DNA of 64,000 bases from Membranipora membranacea (GCA_914767715.1 OU612067.1:18417001-18481000), one strand, 5' to 3'; shown: positions 1 to 12,510, counted from the first letter of the stretch. Notes: a model not told the origin generated them from the sequence alone. Made by a program: numbers and translations.

Positions 1-3000
1 AACGTCGCTAAAACGGACGAAAGTGTTTATCTCACTGAGTTGAGCATCTTGGTGAAAAAAATGCGCATTTTGAAAAAACTTTCAAATTTCAAATTGAAAC
101 ACTTATTCTGACTCAGTTTCTCGCTGCGAGTCTTTTGCCGCAAATATCGGGACGATCGGACAAAAATTGGCGAAGTTATAGCGAAAAAAGTCGTAAAATC
201 GCGCGAAAGTGTTTATCTCACTGAGTTGAGCATCTTGGTGAAAAAAATGCGCATTTTGAAAAAACTTTCAAATTTCAAATTGAAACACTTATTCTGACTC
301 AGTTTCTCGCTGCGAGTCTTTTGCCGCAAATATCGGGACGATCGGACAAAAATTGGCGAATTTATAGCGAAAAAAGTCGTAAAATCGCGCGAAAGTGTTT
401 ATCTCACTGAGTTGAGCATCTTGGTGAAAAAAATGCGCATTTTGAAAAAACTTTCAAGTTTCAAATTGAAACACTTATTCTGACTCAGTTTCTCGCTGCG
501 AGTCTTTTGCCGCAAATATCGGGACGATCGGACAAGAATTGGCGAAGTTATAGCGAAAAACGTCGCTAAAACGGACGAAAGTGTTTATCTCACTGAGTTG
601 AGCATCTTGGTGAAAAAAATGCGCATTTTGAAAAAACTTTCAAATTTCAAATTGAAACACTTATCTGACTCAGTTTCTCGCTGCGAGTCTTTTGCCGCAA
701 ATATCGGGACGATCGGACAAAAATTGGCGAAGTTATAGCGAAAAAAGTCGTAAAATCGCGCGAAAGTGTTTATCTCACTGAGTTGAGCATCTTGGTGAAA
801 AAAATGCGCATTTTGAAAAAACTTTTCAAATTTCAAATTGAAACACTTATTCTGACTCAGTTTCTCGCTGCGAGTCTTTTGCCGCAAATATCGGGACGAT
901 CGGACAAAAATTGGCGAAGTTATAGCGAAAAAAGTCGTAAAATCGCGCGAAAGTGTTTATCTCACTGAGTTGAGCATCTTGGTGAAAAAAATGCGCATTT
1001 TGAAAAAACTTTCAAATTTCAAATTGAAACACTTATTCTGACTCAGTTTTCTCGCTGCGAGTCTTTTGCCGCAAATATCGGGACGATCGGACAAGAATTG
1101 GCGAAGTTATAGCGAAAAACGTCGCTAAAACGGACGAAAGTGTTTATCTCACTGAGTTGAGCATCTTGGTGAAAAAAATGCGCATTTTGAAAAAACTTTC
1201 AAATTTCAAACTGAAACACTTATTCAGACTCAGCTTTTCGCTGCGAGTCTAATGGCGCAAATATCGGGACGATCGGACAAAAATTGGCGAAGTCATAGCG
1301 AAAAACGTCGCTAAAACGGACGAAAGTGTTTATCTCACTGAGTTGAGCATCTTGGTGAAAAAAATGCGCATTTTGAAAAAACTTTCAAATTTCAAATTGA
1401 AACACTTATTCTGACTCAGTTTCTCGCTGCGAGTCTTTTGCCGCAAATATCGGGACGATCGGACAAAAATTGGCGAAGTTATAGCGAAAAAAGTCGTAAA
1501 ATCGCGCGAAAGTGTTTATCTCACTGAGTTGAGCATCTTGGTGAAAAAAAATGCGCATTTTGAAAAAACTTTCAAATTTCAAATTGAAACACTTATTCTG
1601 ACTCAGTTTCTCGCTGCGAGTCTTTTGCCGCAAATATCGGGACGATCGGACAAGAATTGGCGAAGTTATAGCGAAAAACGTCGCTAAAACGGACGAAAGT
1701 GTTTATCTCACTGAGTTGAGCATCTTGGTGAAAAAAATGCGCATTTTGAAAAAACTTTCAAATTTCAAATTGAAACACTTATTCTGACTCAGTTTCTCGC
1801 TGCGAGTCTTTTGCCGCAAATATCGGGACGATCGGACAAAAATTGGCGAAGTTATAGCGAAAAAAGTCGTAAAATCGCGCGAAAGTGTTTATCTCACTGA
1901 GTTGAGCATCTTGGTGAAAAAAATGCGCATTTTGAAAAAACTTTCAAAATTTCAAATTGAAACACTTATTCTGACTCAGTTTCTCGCTGCGAGTCTTTTG
2001 CCGCAAATATCGGGACGATCGGACAAAAATTGGCGAAGTTATAGCGAAAAACGTCGCTAAAACGGACGAAAGTGTTTATCTCACTGAGTTGAGCATCTTG
2101 GTGAAAAAAATGCGCATTTTGAAAAAACTTTCAAATTTCAAATTGAAACACTTATTCTGACTCAGTTTCTCACTGCGAGTCTTTTGCCGCAAATATCGGG
2201 ACGATCGGACAAAAATTGGCGAAGTTATAGCGAAAAAAGTCGTAAAATCGCGCGAAAGTGTTTATCTCACTGAGTTGAGCATCTTGGTGAAAAAAATGCG
2301 CATTTTGAAAAAACTTTCAAATTTCGAATTGAAACACTTATTCTGACCTCAGTTTCTCGCTGCGAGTCTTTTGCCGCAAATATCGGGACGATCGGACAAA
2401 AATTGGCGAAGTTATAGCGAAAAAAAGTCGTAAAATCGCGCGAAAGTGTTTATCTCACTGAGTTGAGCATCTTGGTGAAAAAAATGCGCATTTTGAAAAA
2501 ACTTTCAAATTTCAAATTGAAACACTTATTCTGACTCAGTTTCTCGCTGCGAGTCTTTTGCCGCAAATATCGGGACGATCGGACAAAAATTGGCGAAGTT
2601 ATAGCGAAAAAAGTCGTAAAATCGCGCGAAAGTGTTTATCTCACTGAGTTGAGCATCTTGGTGAAAAAAATGCGCATTTTGAAAAAAACTTTCAATTTCA
2701 AATTGAAACACTTATTCTGACTCAGTTTCTCGCTGCGAGTCTTTTGCCGCAAATATCGGGACGATCGGACAAGAATTGGCGAAGTTATAGCGAAAAACGT
2801 CGCTAAAACGGACGAAAGTGTTTATCTCACTGAGTTGAGCATCTTGGTGAAAAAAATGCGCATTTTGAAAAAACTTTCAAATTTCAAACTGAAACACTTA
2901 TTCAGACTCAGCTTTTCGCTGCGAGTCTAATGGCGCAAATATCGGGACGATCGGACAAGAATTGGCGAAGTTATAGCGAAAAACGTCGCTAAAACGGACG

Positions 3001-6000
3001 AAAGTGTTTATCTCACTGAGTTGAGCATCTTGGTGAAAAAAATGGGCATTTTGAAAAAAACTTTCAAATTTCGAATTGAAACACTTATTCTGACTCAGTT
3101 TCTGCTGCGAGTCTTTTGCCGCAAATATCGGGACGATCGGACAAAAATTGGCGAAGTTATAGCGAAAAAAGTCGTAAAATCGCGCGAAAGTGTTTATCTC
3201 ACTGAGTTGAGCATCTTGGTGAAAAAAAATGCGCATTTTGAAAAAACTTTCAAATTTCAAATTGAAACACTTATTCTGACTCAGTTTCTCGCTGCGAGTC
3301 TTTTGCCGCAAATATCGGGACGATCGGACAAAAATTGGCGAAGTTATAGCGAAAAAAGTCGTAAAATCGCGCGAAAGTGTTTATCTCACTGAGTTGAGCA
3401 TCTTGGTGAAAAAAATGCGCATTTTGAAAAAACTTTCAAATTTCAAATTGAAACACTTATTCTGACTCAGTTTCTCGCTGCGAGGTCTTTTGCCGCAAAT
3501 ATCGGGACGATCGGACAAGAATTGGCGAAGTTATAGCGAAAAACGTCGCTAAAACGGACGAAAGTGTTTATCTCACTGAGTTGAGCATCTTGGTGAAAAA
3601 AATGCGCATTTTGAAAAAACTTTCAAATTTCAAACTGAAACACTTATTCAGACTCAGCTTTTCGCTGCGAGTCTAATGGCGCAAATATCGGGACGATCGG
3701 ACAAGAATTGGCGAAGTTATAGCGAAAAACGTCGCTAAAACGGACGAAAGTGTTTATCTCACTGAGTTGAGCATCTTGGTGAAAAAAATGCGCATTTTGA
3801 AAAAACTTTCAAATTTCAAATTGAAACACTTATTCTGACTCAGTTTCTCGCTGCGAGTCTTTTGCCGCAAATATCGGGACGATCGGACAAGAATTGGCGA
3901 AGTTATAGCGAAAAACGTCGCTAAAACGGACGAAAGTGTTTATCTCACTGAGTTGAGCATCTTGGTGAAAAAAAATGCGCATTTTGAAAAAACTTTCAAA
4001 TTTCAAACTGAAACACTTATTCAGACTCAGCTTTTCGCTGCGAGTCTAATGGCGCAAATATCGGGACGATCGGACAAGAATTGGCGAAGTTATAGCGAAA
4101 AACGTCGCTAAAACGGACGAAAGTGTTTATCTCACTGAGTTGAGCATCTTGGTGAAAAAAATGCGCATTTTGAAAAAACTTTCAAATTTCAAATTGAAAC
4201 ACTTATTCTGACTCAGTTTCTCACTGCGAGTCTTTTGCCGCAAATATCGGGACGATCGGACAAAAATTGGCGAAGTTATAGCGAAAAAAGTCGTAAAATC
4301 GCGCGAAAGTGTTTATCTCACTGAGTTGAGCATCTTGGTGAAAAAAATGCGCATTTTGAAAAAACTTTCAAATTTCAAATTGAAACACTTATTCTGACTC
4401 AGTTTCTCGCTGCGAGTCTTTTGCCGCAAATATCGGGACGAGTCGGACAAGAATTGGCGAAGTTATAGCGAAAAACGTCGCTAAAACGGACGAAAGTGTT
4501 TATCTCACTGAGTTGAGCATCTTGGTGAAAAAAATGCGCATTTTGAAAAAACTTTCAAATTTCAAACTGAAACACTTATTCAGACTCATCTTTTCCGCTG
4601 CGAGTCTAATGGCGCAAATATCGGGACGATCGGACAACAATTGGCGAAGTTATAGCGAAAAACGTCGCTAAAACGGACGAAAGTGTTTATCTCACTGAGT
4701 TGAGCATCTTGGTGAAAAAAATGCGCATTTTGAAAAAACTTTCAAATTTCAAATTGAAACACTTATTCTGACTCAGTTTCTCGCTGCGAGTCTTTTGCCG
4801 CAAATATCGGGACGATCGGACAAAAATTGGCGAAGTTATAGCGAAAAAAGTCGTAAAATCGCGCGAAAGTGTTTTATCTCACTGAGTTGAGCATCTTGGT
4901 GAAAAAAATGCGCATTTTGAAAAAACTTTCAAATTTCAAATTGAAACACTTATTCTGACTCAGTTTTCTCGCTGCGAGTCTTTTGCCGCAAATATCGGGA
5001 CGATCGGACAAGAATTGGCGAAGTTATAGCGAAAAACGTCGCAAAAACGGACGAAAGTGTTTATCTCACTGAGTTGAGCATCTTGGTGAAAAAAATGCGC
5101 ATTTTGAAAAAACTTTCAAATTTCAAACTGAAACACTTATTCAGACTCAGCTTTTCGCTGCGAGTCTAATGGCGCAAATATCGGGACGATCGGACAAGAA
5201 TTGGCGAAGTTATAGCGAAAAACGTCGCTAAAACGGACGAAAGTGTTTATCTCACTGAGTTGAGCATCTTGGTGAAAAAAATGGGCATTTTGAAAAAACT
5301 TTCAAATTTCGAATTGAAACACTTATTCTGACTCAGTTTCTGCTGCGAGTCTTTTGCCGCAAATATCGGGACGATCGGACAAAAATTGGCGAAGTTATAG
5401 CGAAAAAAGTCGTAAAATCGCGCGAAAGTGTTTATCTCACTGAGTTGAGCATCTTGGTGAAAAAAATGCGCATTTTGAAAAAACTTTCAAATTTCAAATT
5501 GAAACACTTATTCTGACTCAGTTTCTCGCTGCGAGTCTTTTGCCGCAAATATCGGGACGATCGGACAAAAATTGGCGAAGTTATAGCGAAAAAAGTCGTA
5601 AAAATCGCGCGAAAGTGTTTATCTCACTGAGTTGAGCATCTTGGTGAAAAAAATGCGCATTTTGAAAAAACTTTCAAATTTCAAATTGAAACACTTATTC
5701 TGACTCAGTTTCTCGCTGCGAGTCTTTTGCCGCAAATATCGGGACGATCGGACAAGAATTGGCGAAGTTATAGCGAAAAACGTCGCTAAAACGGACGAAA
5801 GTGTTTATCTCACTGAGTTGAGCATCTTGGTGAAAAAAATGCGCATTTTGAAAAAACTTTCAAATTTCAAACTGAAACACTTATTCAGACTCAGCTTTTC
5901 GCTGCGAGTCTAATGGCGCAAATATCGGGACGATCGGACAAGAATTGGCGAAGTTATAGCGAAAAACGTCGCTAAAACGGACGAAAGTGTTTATCTCACT

Positions 6001-6367
6001 GAGTTGAGCATCTTGGTGAAAAAAATGCGCATTTTGAAAAAACTTTCAAATTTCAAATTGAAACACTTATTCTGACTCAGTTTCTCGCTGCGAGTCTTTT
6101 GCCGCAAATATCGGGACGATCGGACAAGAATTGGCGAAGTTATAGCGAAAAACGTCGCTAAAACGGACGAAAGTGTTTATCTCACTGAGTTGAGCATCTT
6201 GGTGAAAAAAATGCGCATTTTGAAAAAACTTTCAAATTTCAAATTGAAACACTTATTCAGACTCAGCTTTTCGCTGCGAGTCTAATGGCGCAAATATCGG
6301 GACGATCGGACAAGAATTGGCGAAGTTATAGCGAAAAACGTCGCTAAAAACGGACGAAAGTGTTTAT
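1..6367 (+). repeat. Satellite array, domain A (186 bp monomers, 'gcgcatttt' type)
   Basis: About 34 tandem monomers of 186 bp, all in the same orientation. Successive 'gtgtttat' motifs start at 23, 209, 395 and 581, exactly 186 apart. Every monomer here has A in 'gcgcAtttt' (two have 'gggcatttt', near 3043 and 5283), unlike domain B where G predominates. Two 3' halves alternate: 'cttttgccgc' followed by 'gtcgtaaaatcgcgcg', and 'ctaatggcgc' followed by 'gtcgctaaaacggacg'; mixtures of the two are frequent. Single-base homopolymer insertions and deletions are common (for example near 664, 823, 1049, 1547, 1947, 3484, 4441 and 4873). No gene is present. The left end of the array lies outside the window. 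Confidence 0.97.
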
Positions 6368-6867
6368 NNNNNNNNNNNNNNNNNNNNNNNNNNNNNNNNN
6401 NNNNNNNNNNNNNNNNNNNNNNNNNNNNNNNNNNNNNNNNNNNNNNNNNNNNNNNNNNNNNNNNNNNNNNNNNNNNNNNNNNNNNNNNNNNNNNNNNNNN
6501 NNNNNNNNNNNNNNNNNNNNNNNNNNNNNNNNNNNNNNNNNNNNNNNNNNNNNNNNNNNNNNNNNNNNNNNNNNNNNNNNNNNNNNNNNNNNNNNNNNNN
6601 NNNNNNNNNNNNNNNNNNNNNNNNNNNNNNNNNNNNNNNNNNNNNNNNNNNNNNNNNNNNNNNNNNNNNNNNNNNNNNNNNNNNNNNNNNNNNNNNNNNN
6701 NNNNNNNNNNNNNNNNNNNNNNNNNNNNNNNNNNNNNNNNNNNNNNNNNNNNNNNNNNNNNNNNNNNNNNNNNNNNNNNNNNNNNNNNNNNNNNNNNNNN
6801 NNNNNNNNNNNNNNNNNNNNNNNNNNNNNNNNNNNNNNNNNNNNNNNNNNNNNNNNNNNNNNNNNNN
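6368..6867. other. Assembly gap, 500 N
   Basis: Exactly 500 N. The left side stops at monomer position 8 and the right side resumes at monomer position 143. With 500 bases between, the repeat phase is off by 6 bases, so the number is probably a placeholder and not a measured length. The array type changes across the gap from all-A to G-dominated. Confidence 0.99.
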
Positions 6868-7664
6868 AATTGGCGAAGTTATAGCGAAAAAAGTCGCTAA
6901 AACGGACGAAAGTGTTTATCTCACTGAGTTGAGCATCTTGGTGAAAAAAATGCGCGTTTTGAAAAAACTTTCAAATTTCAAATTGAAACACTTATTCTGA
7001 CTCAGTTTCTCGCTGCGAGTCTTTTGCCGCAAATATCGGGACGATCGGACAAAAATGGCGAAGTTATAGCGAAAAAAGTCGTAAAATCGCGCGAAAGTGT
7101 TTATCTCACTGAGTTGAGCATCTTGGTGAAAAAAATGCGCATTTTGAAAAAACTTTCAAATTTCAAACTGAAACACTTATTCAGACTCAGCTTTTCGCTG
7201 CGAGTCTAATGGCGCAAATATCGGGACGATCGGACAAAAATTGGCGAAGTTATAGCGAAAAAACGTCGCTAAAACGGACGAAAGTGTTTATCTCACTGAG
7301 TTGAGCATCTTGGTGAAAAAAATGCGCATTTTGAAAAAACTTTCAAATTTCAAATTGAAACACTTATTCTGACTCAGTTTCTCGCTGCGAGTCTTTTGCC
7401 GCAAATATCGGGACGATCGGACAAAAATTGGCGAAGTTATAGCGAAAAAAGTCGTAAAATCGCGCGAAAGTGTTTATCTCACTGAGTTGAGCATCTTGGT
7501 GAAAAAAATGCGCGTTTTGAAAAAACTTTCAAATTTCAAATTGAAACACTTATTCTGACTCAGTTTCTCGCTGCGAGTCTAATGGCGCAAATATCGGGAC
7601 GATCGGACAAGAATTGGCGAAGTTATAGCGAAAAACGTCGCTAAAACGGACGAAAGTGTTTATC

Positions 7665-7700
7665 TCACTGAGTTGAGCATCTTCACTGAGTTGAGCATCT
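7665..7700 (+). repeat. 18-bp internal tandem duplication inside a monomer
   Basis: The 18-mer beginning 'tcactgag' and ending 'gagcatct' occurs twice head to tail (7665-7682 and 7683-7700), where other monomers have it once. This lengthens the monomer to 204 bp. It lies in the same monomer segment (positions 10-30) where other small rearrangements cluster. Confidence 0.95.
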
Positions 7701-10700
7701 TGGTGAAAAAAATGCGCGTTTTGAAAAAACTTTCAAATTTCAAATTGAAACACTTATTCTGACTCAGTTTCTCGCTGCGAGTCTTTTGCCGCAAATATCG
7801 GGACGATCGGACAAAATATGGCGAAGTTATAGCGAAAAAAGTCGTAAAATCGCGCGAAAGTGTTTATCTCACTGAGTTGAGCATCTTGGTGAAAAAAATG
7901 CGCGTTTTGAAAAAACTTTCAAATTTCAAATTGAAACACTTATTCTGACTCAGTTTCTCGCTGCGAGTCTTTTGCCGCAAATATCGGGACGATCGGACAA
8001 AAATTGGCGAAGTTATAGCGAAAAAAGTCGTAAAATCGCGCGAAAGTGTTTATCTCACTGAGTTGAGCATCTTGGTGAAAAAAATGCGCATTTTGAAAAA
8101 ACTTTCAAATTTCAAACTGAAACACTTATTCAGACTCAGCTTTTCGCTGCGAGTCTAATGGCGCAAATATCGGGACGATCGGACAAGAATTGGCGAAGTT
8201 ATAGCGAAAAACGTCGCTAAAACGGACGAAAGTGTTTATCTCACTGAGTTGAGCATCTTGGTGAAAAAAATGCGCGTTTTGAAAAAACTTTCAAATTTCA
8301 AATTGAAACACTTATTCTGACTCAGTTTCTCGCTGCGAGTCTTTTGCCGCAAATATCGGGACGAGTCGGACAAAAATTGGCGAAGTTATAGCGAAAAAAG
8401 TCGTAAAATCGCGCGAAAGTGTTTATCTCACTGAGTTGAGCATCTTGGTGAAAAAAATGCGCGTTTTGAAAAAACTTTCAAATTTCAAATTGAAACACTT
8501 ATTCTGACTCAGTTTCTCGCTGCGAGTCTTTTGCCGCAAATATCGGGACGATCGGACAAAAATTGGCGAAGTTATAGCGAAAAAAGTCGTAAAATCGCGC
8601 GAAAGTGTTTATCTCACTGAGTTGAGCATCTTGGTGAAAAAAATGCGCGTTTGAAAAAACTTTCAAATTTCAAATTGAAACACTTATTCTGACTCAGTTT
8701 CTCGCTGCGAGTCTAATGGCGCAAATATCGGGACGATCGGACAAGAATTGGCGAAGTTATAGCGAAAAACGTCGCTAAAACGGACGAAAGTGTTTATCTC
8801 ACTGAGTTGAGCATCTTGGTGAAAAAAATGCGCGTTTTGAAAAAACTTTCAAATTTCAAATTGAAACACTTATTCTGACTCAGTTTCTCGCTGCGAGTCT
8901 TTTGCCGCAAATATCGGGACGATCGGACAAAAATTGGCGAAGTTATAGCGAAAAAAGTCGTAAAATCGCGCGAAAGTGTTTATCTCACTGAGTTGAGCAT
9001 CTTGGTGAAAAAAATGCGCGTTTTGAAAAAACTTTCAAATTTCAAATTGAAACACTTATTCTGACTCAGTTTCTCGCTGCGAGTCTTTTGCCGCAAATAT
9101 CGGGACGATCGGACAAAAATTGGCGAAGTTATAGCGAAAAAAGTCGTAAAATCGCGCGAAAGTGTTTATCTCACTGAGTTGAGCATCTTGGTGAAAAAAA
9201 TGCGCATTTTGAAAAAACTTTCAAATTTCAAACTGAAACACTTATTCAGACTCAGCTTTTCGCTGCGAGTCTAATGGCGCAAATATCGGGACGATCGGAC
9301 AAAAATTGGCGAAGTTATAGCGAAAAACGTCGCTAAAACGGACGAAAGTGTTTATCTCACTGAGTTGAGCATCTTGGTGAAAAAAATGCGCGTTTTGAAA
9401 AAACTTTCAAATTTCAAATTGAAACACTTATTCTGACTCAGTTTCTCGCTGCGAGTCTAATGGCGCAAATATCGGGACGATCGGACAAGAATTGGCGAAG
9501 TTATAGCGAAAAACGTCGCTAAAACGGACGAAAGTGTTTATCTCACTGAGTTGAGCATCTTGGTGAAAAAAATGCGCGTTTTGAAAAAACTTTCAAATTT
9601 CAAATTGAAACACTTATTCTGACTCAGTTTCTCGCTGCGAGTCTTTTGCCGCAAATATCGGGACGATCGGACAAAAATTGGCGAAGTTATAGCGAAAAAA
9701 GTCGTAAAATCGCGCGAAAGTGTTTATCTCACTGAGTTGAGCATCTTGGTGAAAAAAAATGCGCGTTTTGAAAAAACTTTCAAATTTCAAATTGAAACAC
9801 TTATTCTGACTCAGTTTCTCGCTGCGAGTCTTTTGCCGCAAATATCGGGACGATCGGACAAAAATTGGCGAAGTTATAGCGAAAAAAGTCGTAAAATCGC
9901 GCGAAAGTGTTTATCTCACTGAGTTGAGCATCTTGGTGAAAAAAATGCGCATTTTGAAAAAACTTTCAAATTTCAAACTGAAACACTTATTCAGACTCAG
10001 CTTTTCGCTGCGAGTCTAATGGCGCAAATATCGGACGATCGGACAAGAATTGGCGAAGTTATAGCGAAAAACGTCGCTAAAACGGACGAAAGTGTTTATC
10101 TCACTGAGTTGAGCATCTTGGTGAAAAAAATGCGCGTTTTGAAAAAACTTTCAAATTTCAAATTGAAACACTTATTCTGACTCAGTTTCTCGCTGCGAGT
10201 CTTTTGCCGCAAATATCGGGACGATCGGACAAAAATTGGCGAAGTTATAGCGAAAAAAGTCGTAAAATCGCGCGAAAGTGTTCATCTCACTGAGTTGAGC
10301 ATCTTGGTGAAAAAAATGCGCGTTTTGAAAAAACTTTCAAATTTCAAATTGAAACACTTATTCTGACTCAGTTTCTCGCTGCGAGTCTAATGGCGCAAAT
10401 ATCGGGACGATCGGACAAGAATTGGCGAAGTTATAGCGAAAAACGTCGCTAAAACGGACGAAAGTGTTTATCTCACTGAGTTGAGCATCTTGGTGAAAAA
10501 AATGCGCGTTTTGAAAAAACTTTCAAATTTCAAATTGAAACACTTATTCTGACTCAGTTTCTCGCTGCGAGTCTTTTGCCGCAAATATCGGACGATCGGA
10601 CAAAAATTGGCGAAGTTATAGCGAAAAAAGTCGTAAAATCGCGCGAAAGTGTTTATCTCACTGAGTTGAGCATCTTGGTGAAAAAAATGCGCGTTTTGAA

Positions 10701-11951
10701 AAAACTTTCAAATTTCAAATTGAAACACTTATTCTGACTCAGTTTCTCGCTGCGAGTCTTTTGCCGCAAATATCGGGACGATCGGACAAAAATTGGCGAA
10801 GTTATAGCGAAAAAAAGTCGTAAAATCGCGCGAAAGTGTTTATCTCACTGAGTTGAGCATCTTGGTGAAAAAAATGCGCATTTTGAAAAAACTTTCAAAT
10901 TTCAAACTGAAACACTTATTCAGACTCAGCTTTTCGCTGCGAGTCTAATGGCGCAAATATCGGGACGATCGGACAAGAATTGGCGAAGTTATAGCGAAAA
11001 ACGTCGCTAAAACGGACGAAAGTGTTTATCTCACTGAGTTGAGCATCTTGGTGAAAAAAATGCGCGTTTTGAAAAAACTTTCAAATTTCAAACTGAAACA
11101 CTTATTCAGACTCAGCTTTTCGCTGCGAGTCTAATGGCGCAAATATCGGGACGATCGGACAAGAATTGGCGAAGTTATAGCGAAAAACGTCGCTAAAACG
11201 GACGAAAGTGTTTATCTCACTGAGTTGAGCATCTTGGTGAAAAAAATGCGCGTTTTGAAAAAACTTTCAAATTTCAAATTGAAACACTTATTCTGACTCA
11301 GTTTCTCGCTGCGAGTCTTTTGCCGCAAATATCGGGACGATCGGACAAAAATTGGCGAAGTTATAGCGAAAAAAGTCGTAAAATCGCGCGAAAGTGTTTA
11401 TCTCACTGAGTTGAGCATCTTGGTGAAAAAAATGCGCGTTTTGAAAAAACTTTCAAATTTCAAATTGAAACACTTATTCTGACTCAGTTTCTCGCTGCGA
11501 GTCTAATGGCGCAAATATCGGGACGATCGGACAAGAATTGGCGAAGTTATAGCGAAAAACGTCGCTAAAACGGACGAAAGTGTTTATCTCACTGAGTTGA
11601 GCATCTTGGTGAAAAAAATGCGCGTTTTGAAAAAACTTTCAAATTTCAAATTGAAACACTTATTCTGACTCAGTTTCTCGCTGCGAGTCTTTTGCCGCAA
11701 ATATCGGGACGATCGGACAAAAATTGGCGAAGTTATAGCGAAAAAAGTCGTAAAATCGCGCGAAAGTGTTTATCTCACTGAGTTGAGCATCTTGGTGAAA
11801 AAAATGCGCGTTTTGAAAAAACTTTCAAATTTCAAATTGAAACACTTATTCTGACTCAGTTTCTCGCTGCGAGTCTTTTGCCGCAAATATCGGGACGATC
11901 GGACAAAAATTGGCGAAGTTATAGCGAAAAAAGTCGTTAAATCGCGCGAAA

Positions 11952-12137
11952 GTGTTTATCTCACTGAGTTGAGCATCTTGGTGAAAAAAATGCGCATTTT
12001 GAAAAAACTTTCAAATTTCAAACTGAAACACTTATTCAGACTCAGCTTTTCGCTGCGAGTCTAATGGCGCAAATATCGGGACGATCGGACAAGAATTGGC
12101 GAAGTTATAGCGAAAAACGTCGCTAAAACGGACGAAA
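11952..12137 (+). repeat. Reference beta monomer (186 bp)
   Basis: A representative beta copy, in register with alpha and of the same length. It differs at a linked set of sites: A at monomer position 45, 'caaactg' in place of 'caaattg', 'attcag' in place of 'attctg', 'cagcttttcg' in place of 'cagtttctcg', 'ctaatggcgc' in place of 'cttttgccgc', 'caagaatt' in place of 'caaaaatt', and 'cgtcgctaaaacggacg' in place of 'agtcgtaaaatcgcgcg'. The last replacement lowers the CpG count of the 3' end. Beta copies recur every 2, 3, 5, 6 or 7 monomers and are the natural marker of higher-order unit boundaries. Confidence 0.93.
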
Positions 12138-12323
12138 GTGTTTATCTCACTGAGTTGAGCATCTTGGTGAAAAAAATGCGCGTTTTGAAAAAACTTTCAA
12201 ATTTCAAATTGAAACACTTATTCTGACTCAGTTTCTCGCTGCGAGTCTTTTGCCGCAAATATCGGGACGATCGGACAAAAATTGGCGAAGTTATAGCGAA
12301 AAAAGTCGTAAAATCGCGCGAAA
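12138..12323 (+). repeat. Reference alpha monomer (186 bp)
   Basis: A representative alpha copy, used here to number the monomer from 'gtgtttat' (position 1). By hand count it has 39 G and 33 C (38.7% GC) and 14 CpG dinucleotides. Landmarks: A-run at 33-39, 'gcgcgttttg' at 41-50, a 7-bp perfect hairpin at 47-64 (TTTGAAA, AAAC loop, TTTCAAA), 'gaaacactt' at 74-82, 'gactcagt' at 88-95, 'gccgc' at 115-119, 'cgggacgatcgg' at 126-137, 'gcgaagttatagcg' at 148-161, and 'tcgcgcgaaa' at 177-186. Confidence 0.93.
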
Positions 12324-12510
12324 GTGTTTATCTCACTGAGTTGAGCATCTTGGTGAAAAAAATGCGCATTTTGAAAAAACTTTCAAATTTCAAACTGAAA
12401 CACTTATTCAGACTCAGCTTTTCGCTGCGAGTCTAATGGCGCAAATATCGGGACGATCGGACAAGAATTGGCGAAGTTATAGCGAAAAACGTCGCTAAAA
12501 CGGACGAAAG

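Noticed and set aside
2898-3311. Open reading frame of 137 codons on the minus strand, and many similar ones of 60-125 codons on both strands
   Set aside because: All are readings of the satellite. The 186-bp period is 62 codons, so a frame open in one monomer is open in its neighbours until an indel or a type-specific stop (tga in 'attctgac' of alpha, taa in 'gtctaatgg' of beta). Indels are not multiples of three and there is no ribosome-site, splice or codon signal of a gene.
6360-6884. Apparent 174-codon open frame across the first gap
   Set aside because: Almost all of its codons are N. Only a few codons at the ends are real sequence, and these are satellite.
12138-12323. CENP-B box (core TTCG, four any, A, two any, CGGG)
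   Set aside because: On the minus strand alpha has TTCGCGCGATTTTAC, which fits TTCG and the A but not the CGGG; beta has TTCGTCCGTTTTAGC, which fails at the A as well. No full match was seen in the monomer on either strand.
12130-12323. A small RNA gene or promoter in each monomer ('gttatagcg' as a TATA-like box)
   Set aside because: A single weak AT-rich match without other promoter elements is not evidence. Satellite transcription is possible but nothing in the sequence shows it.
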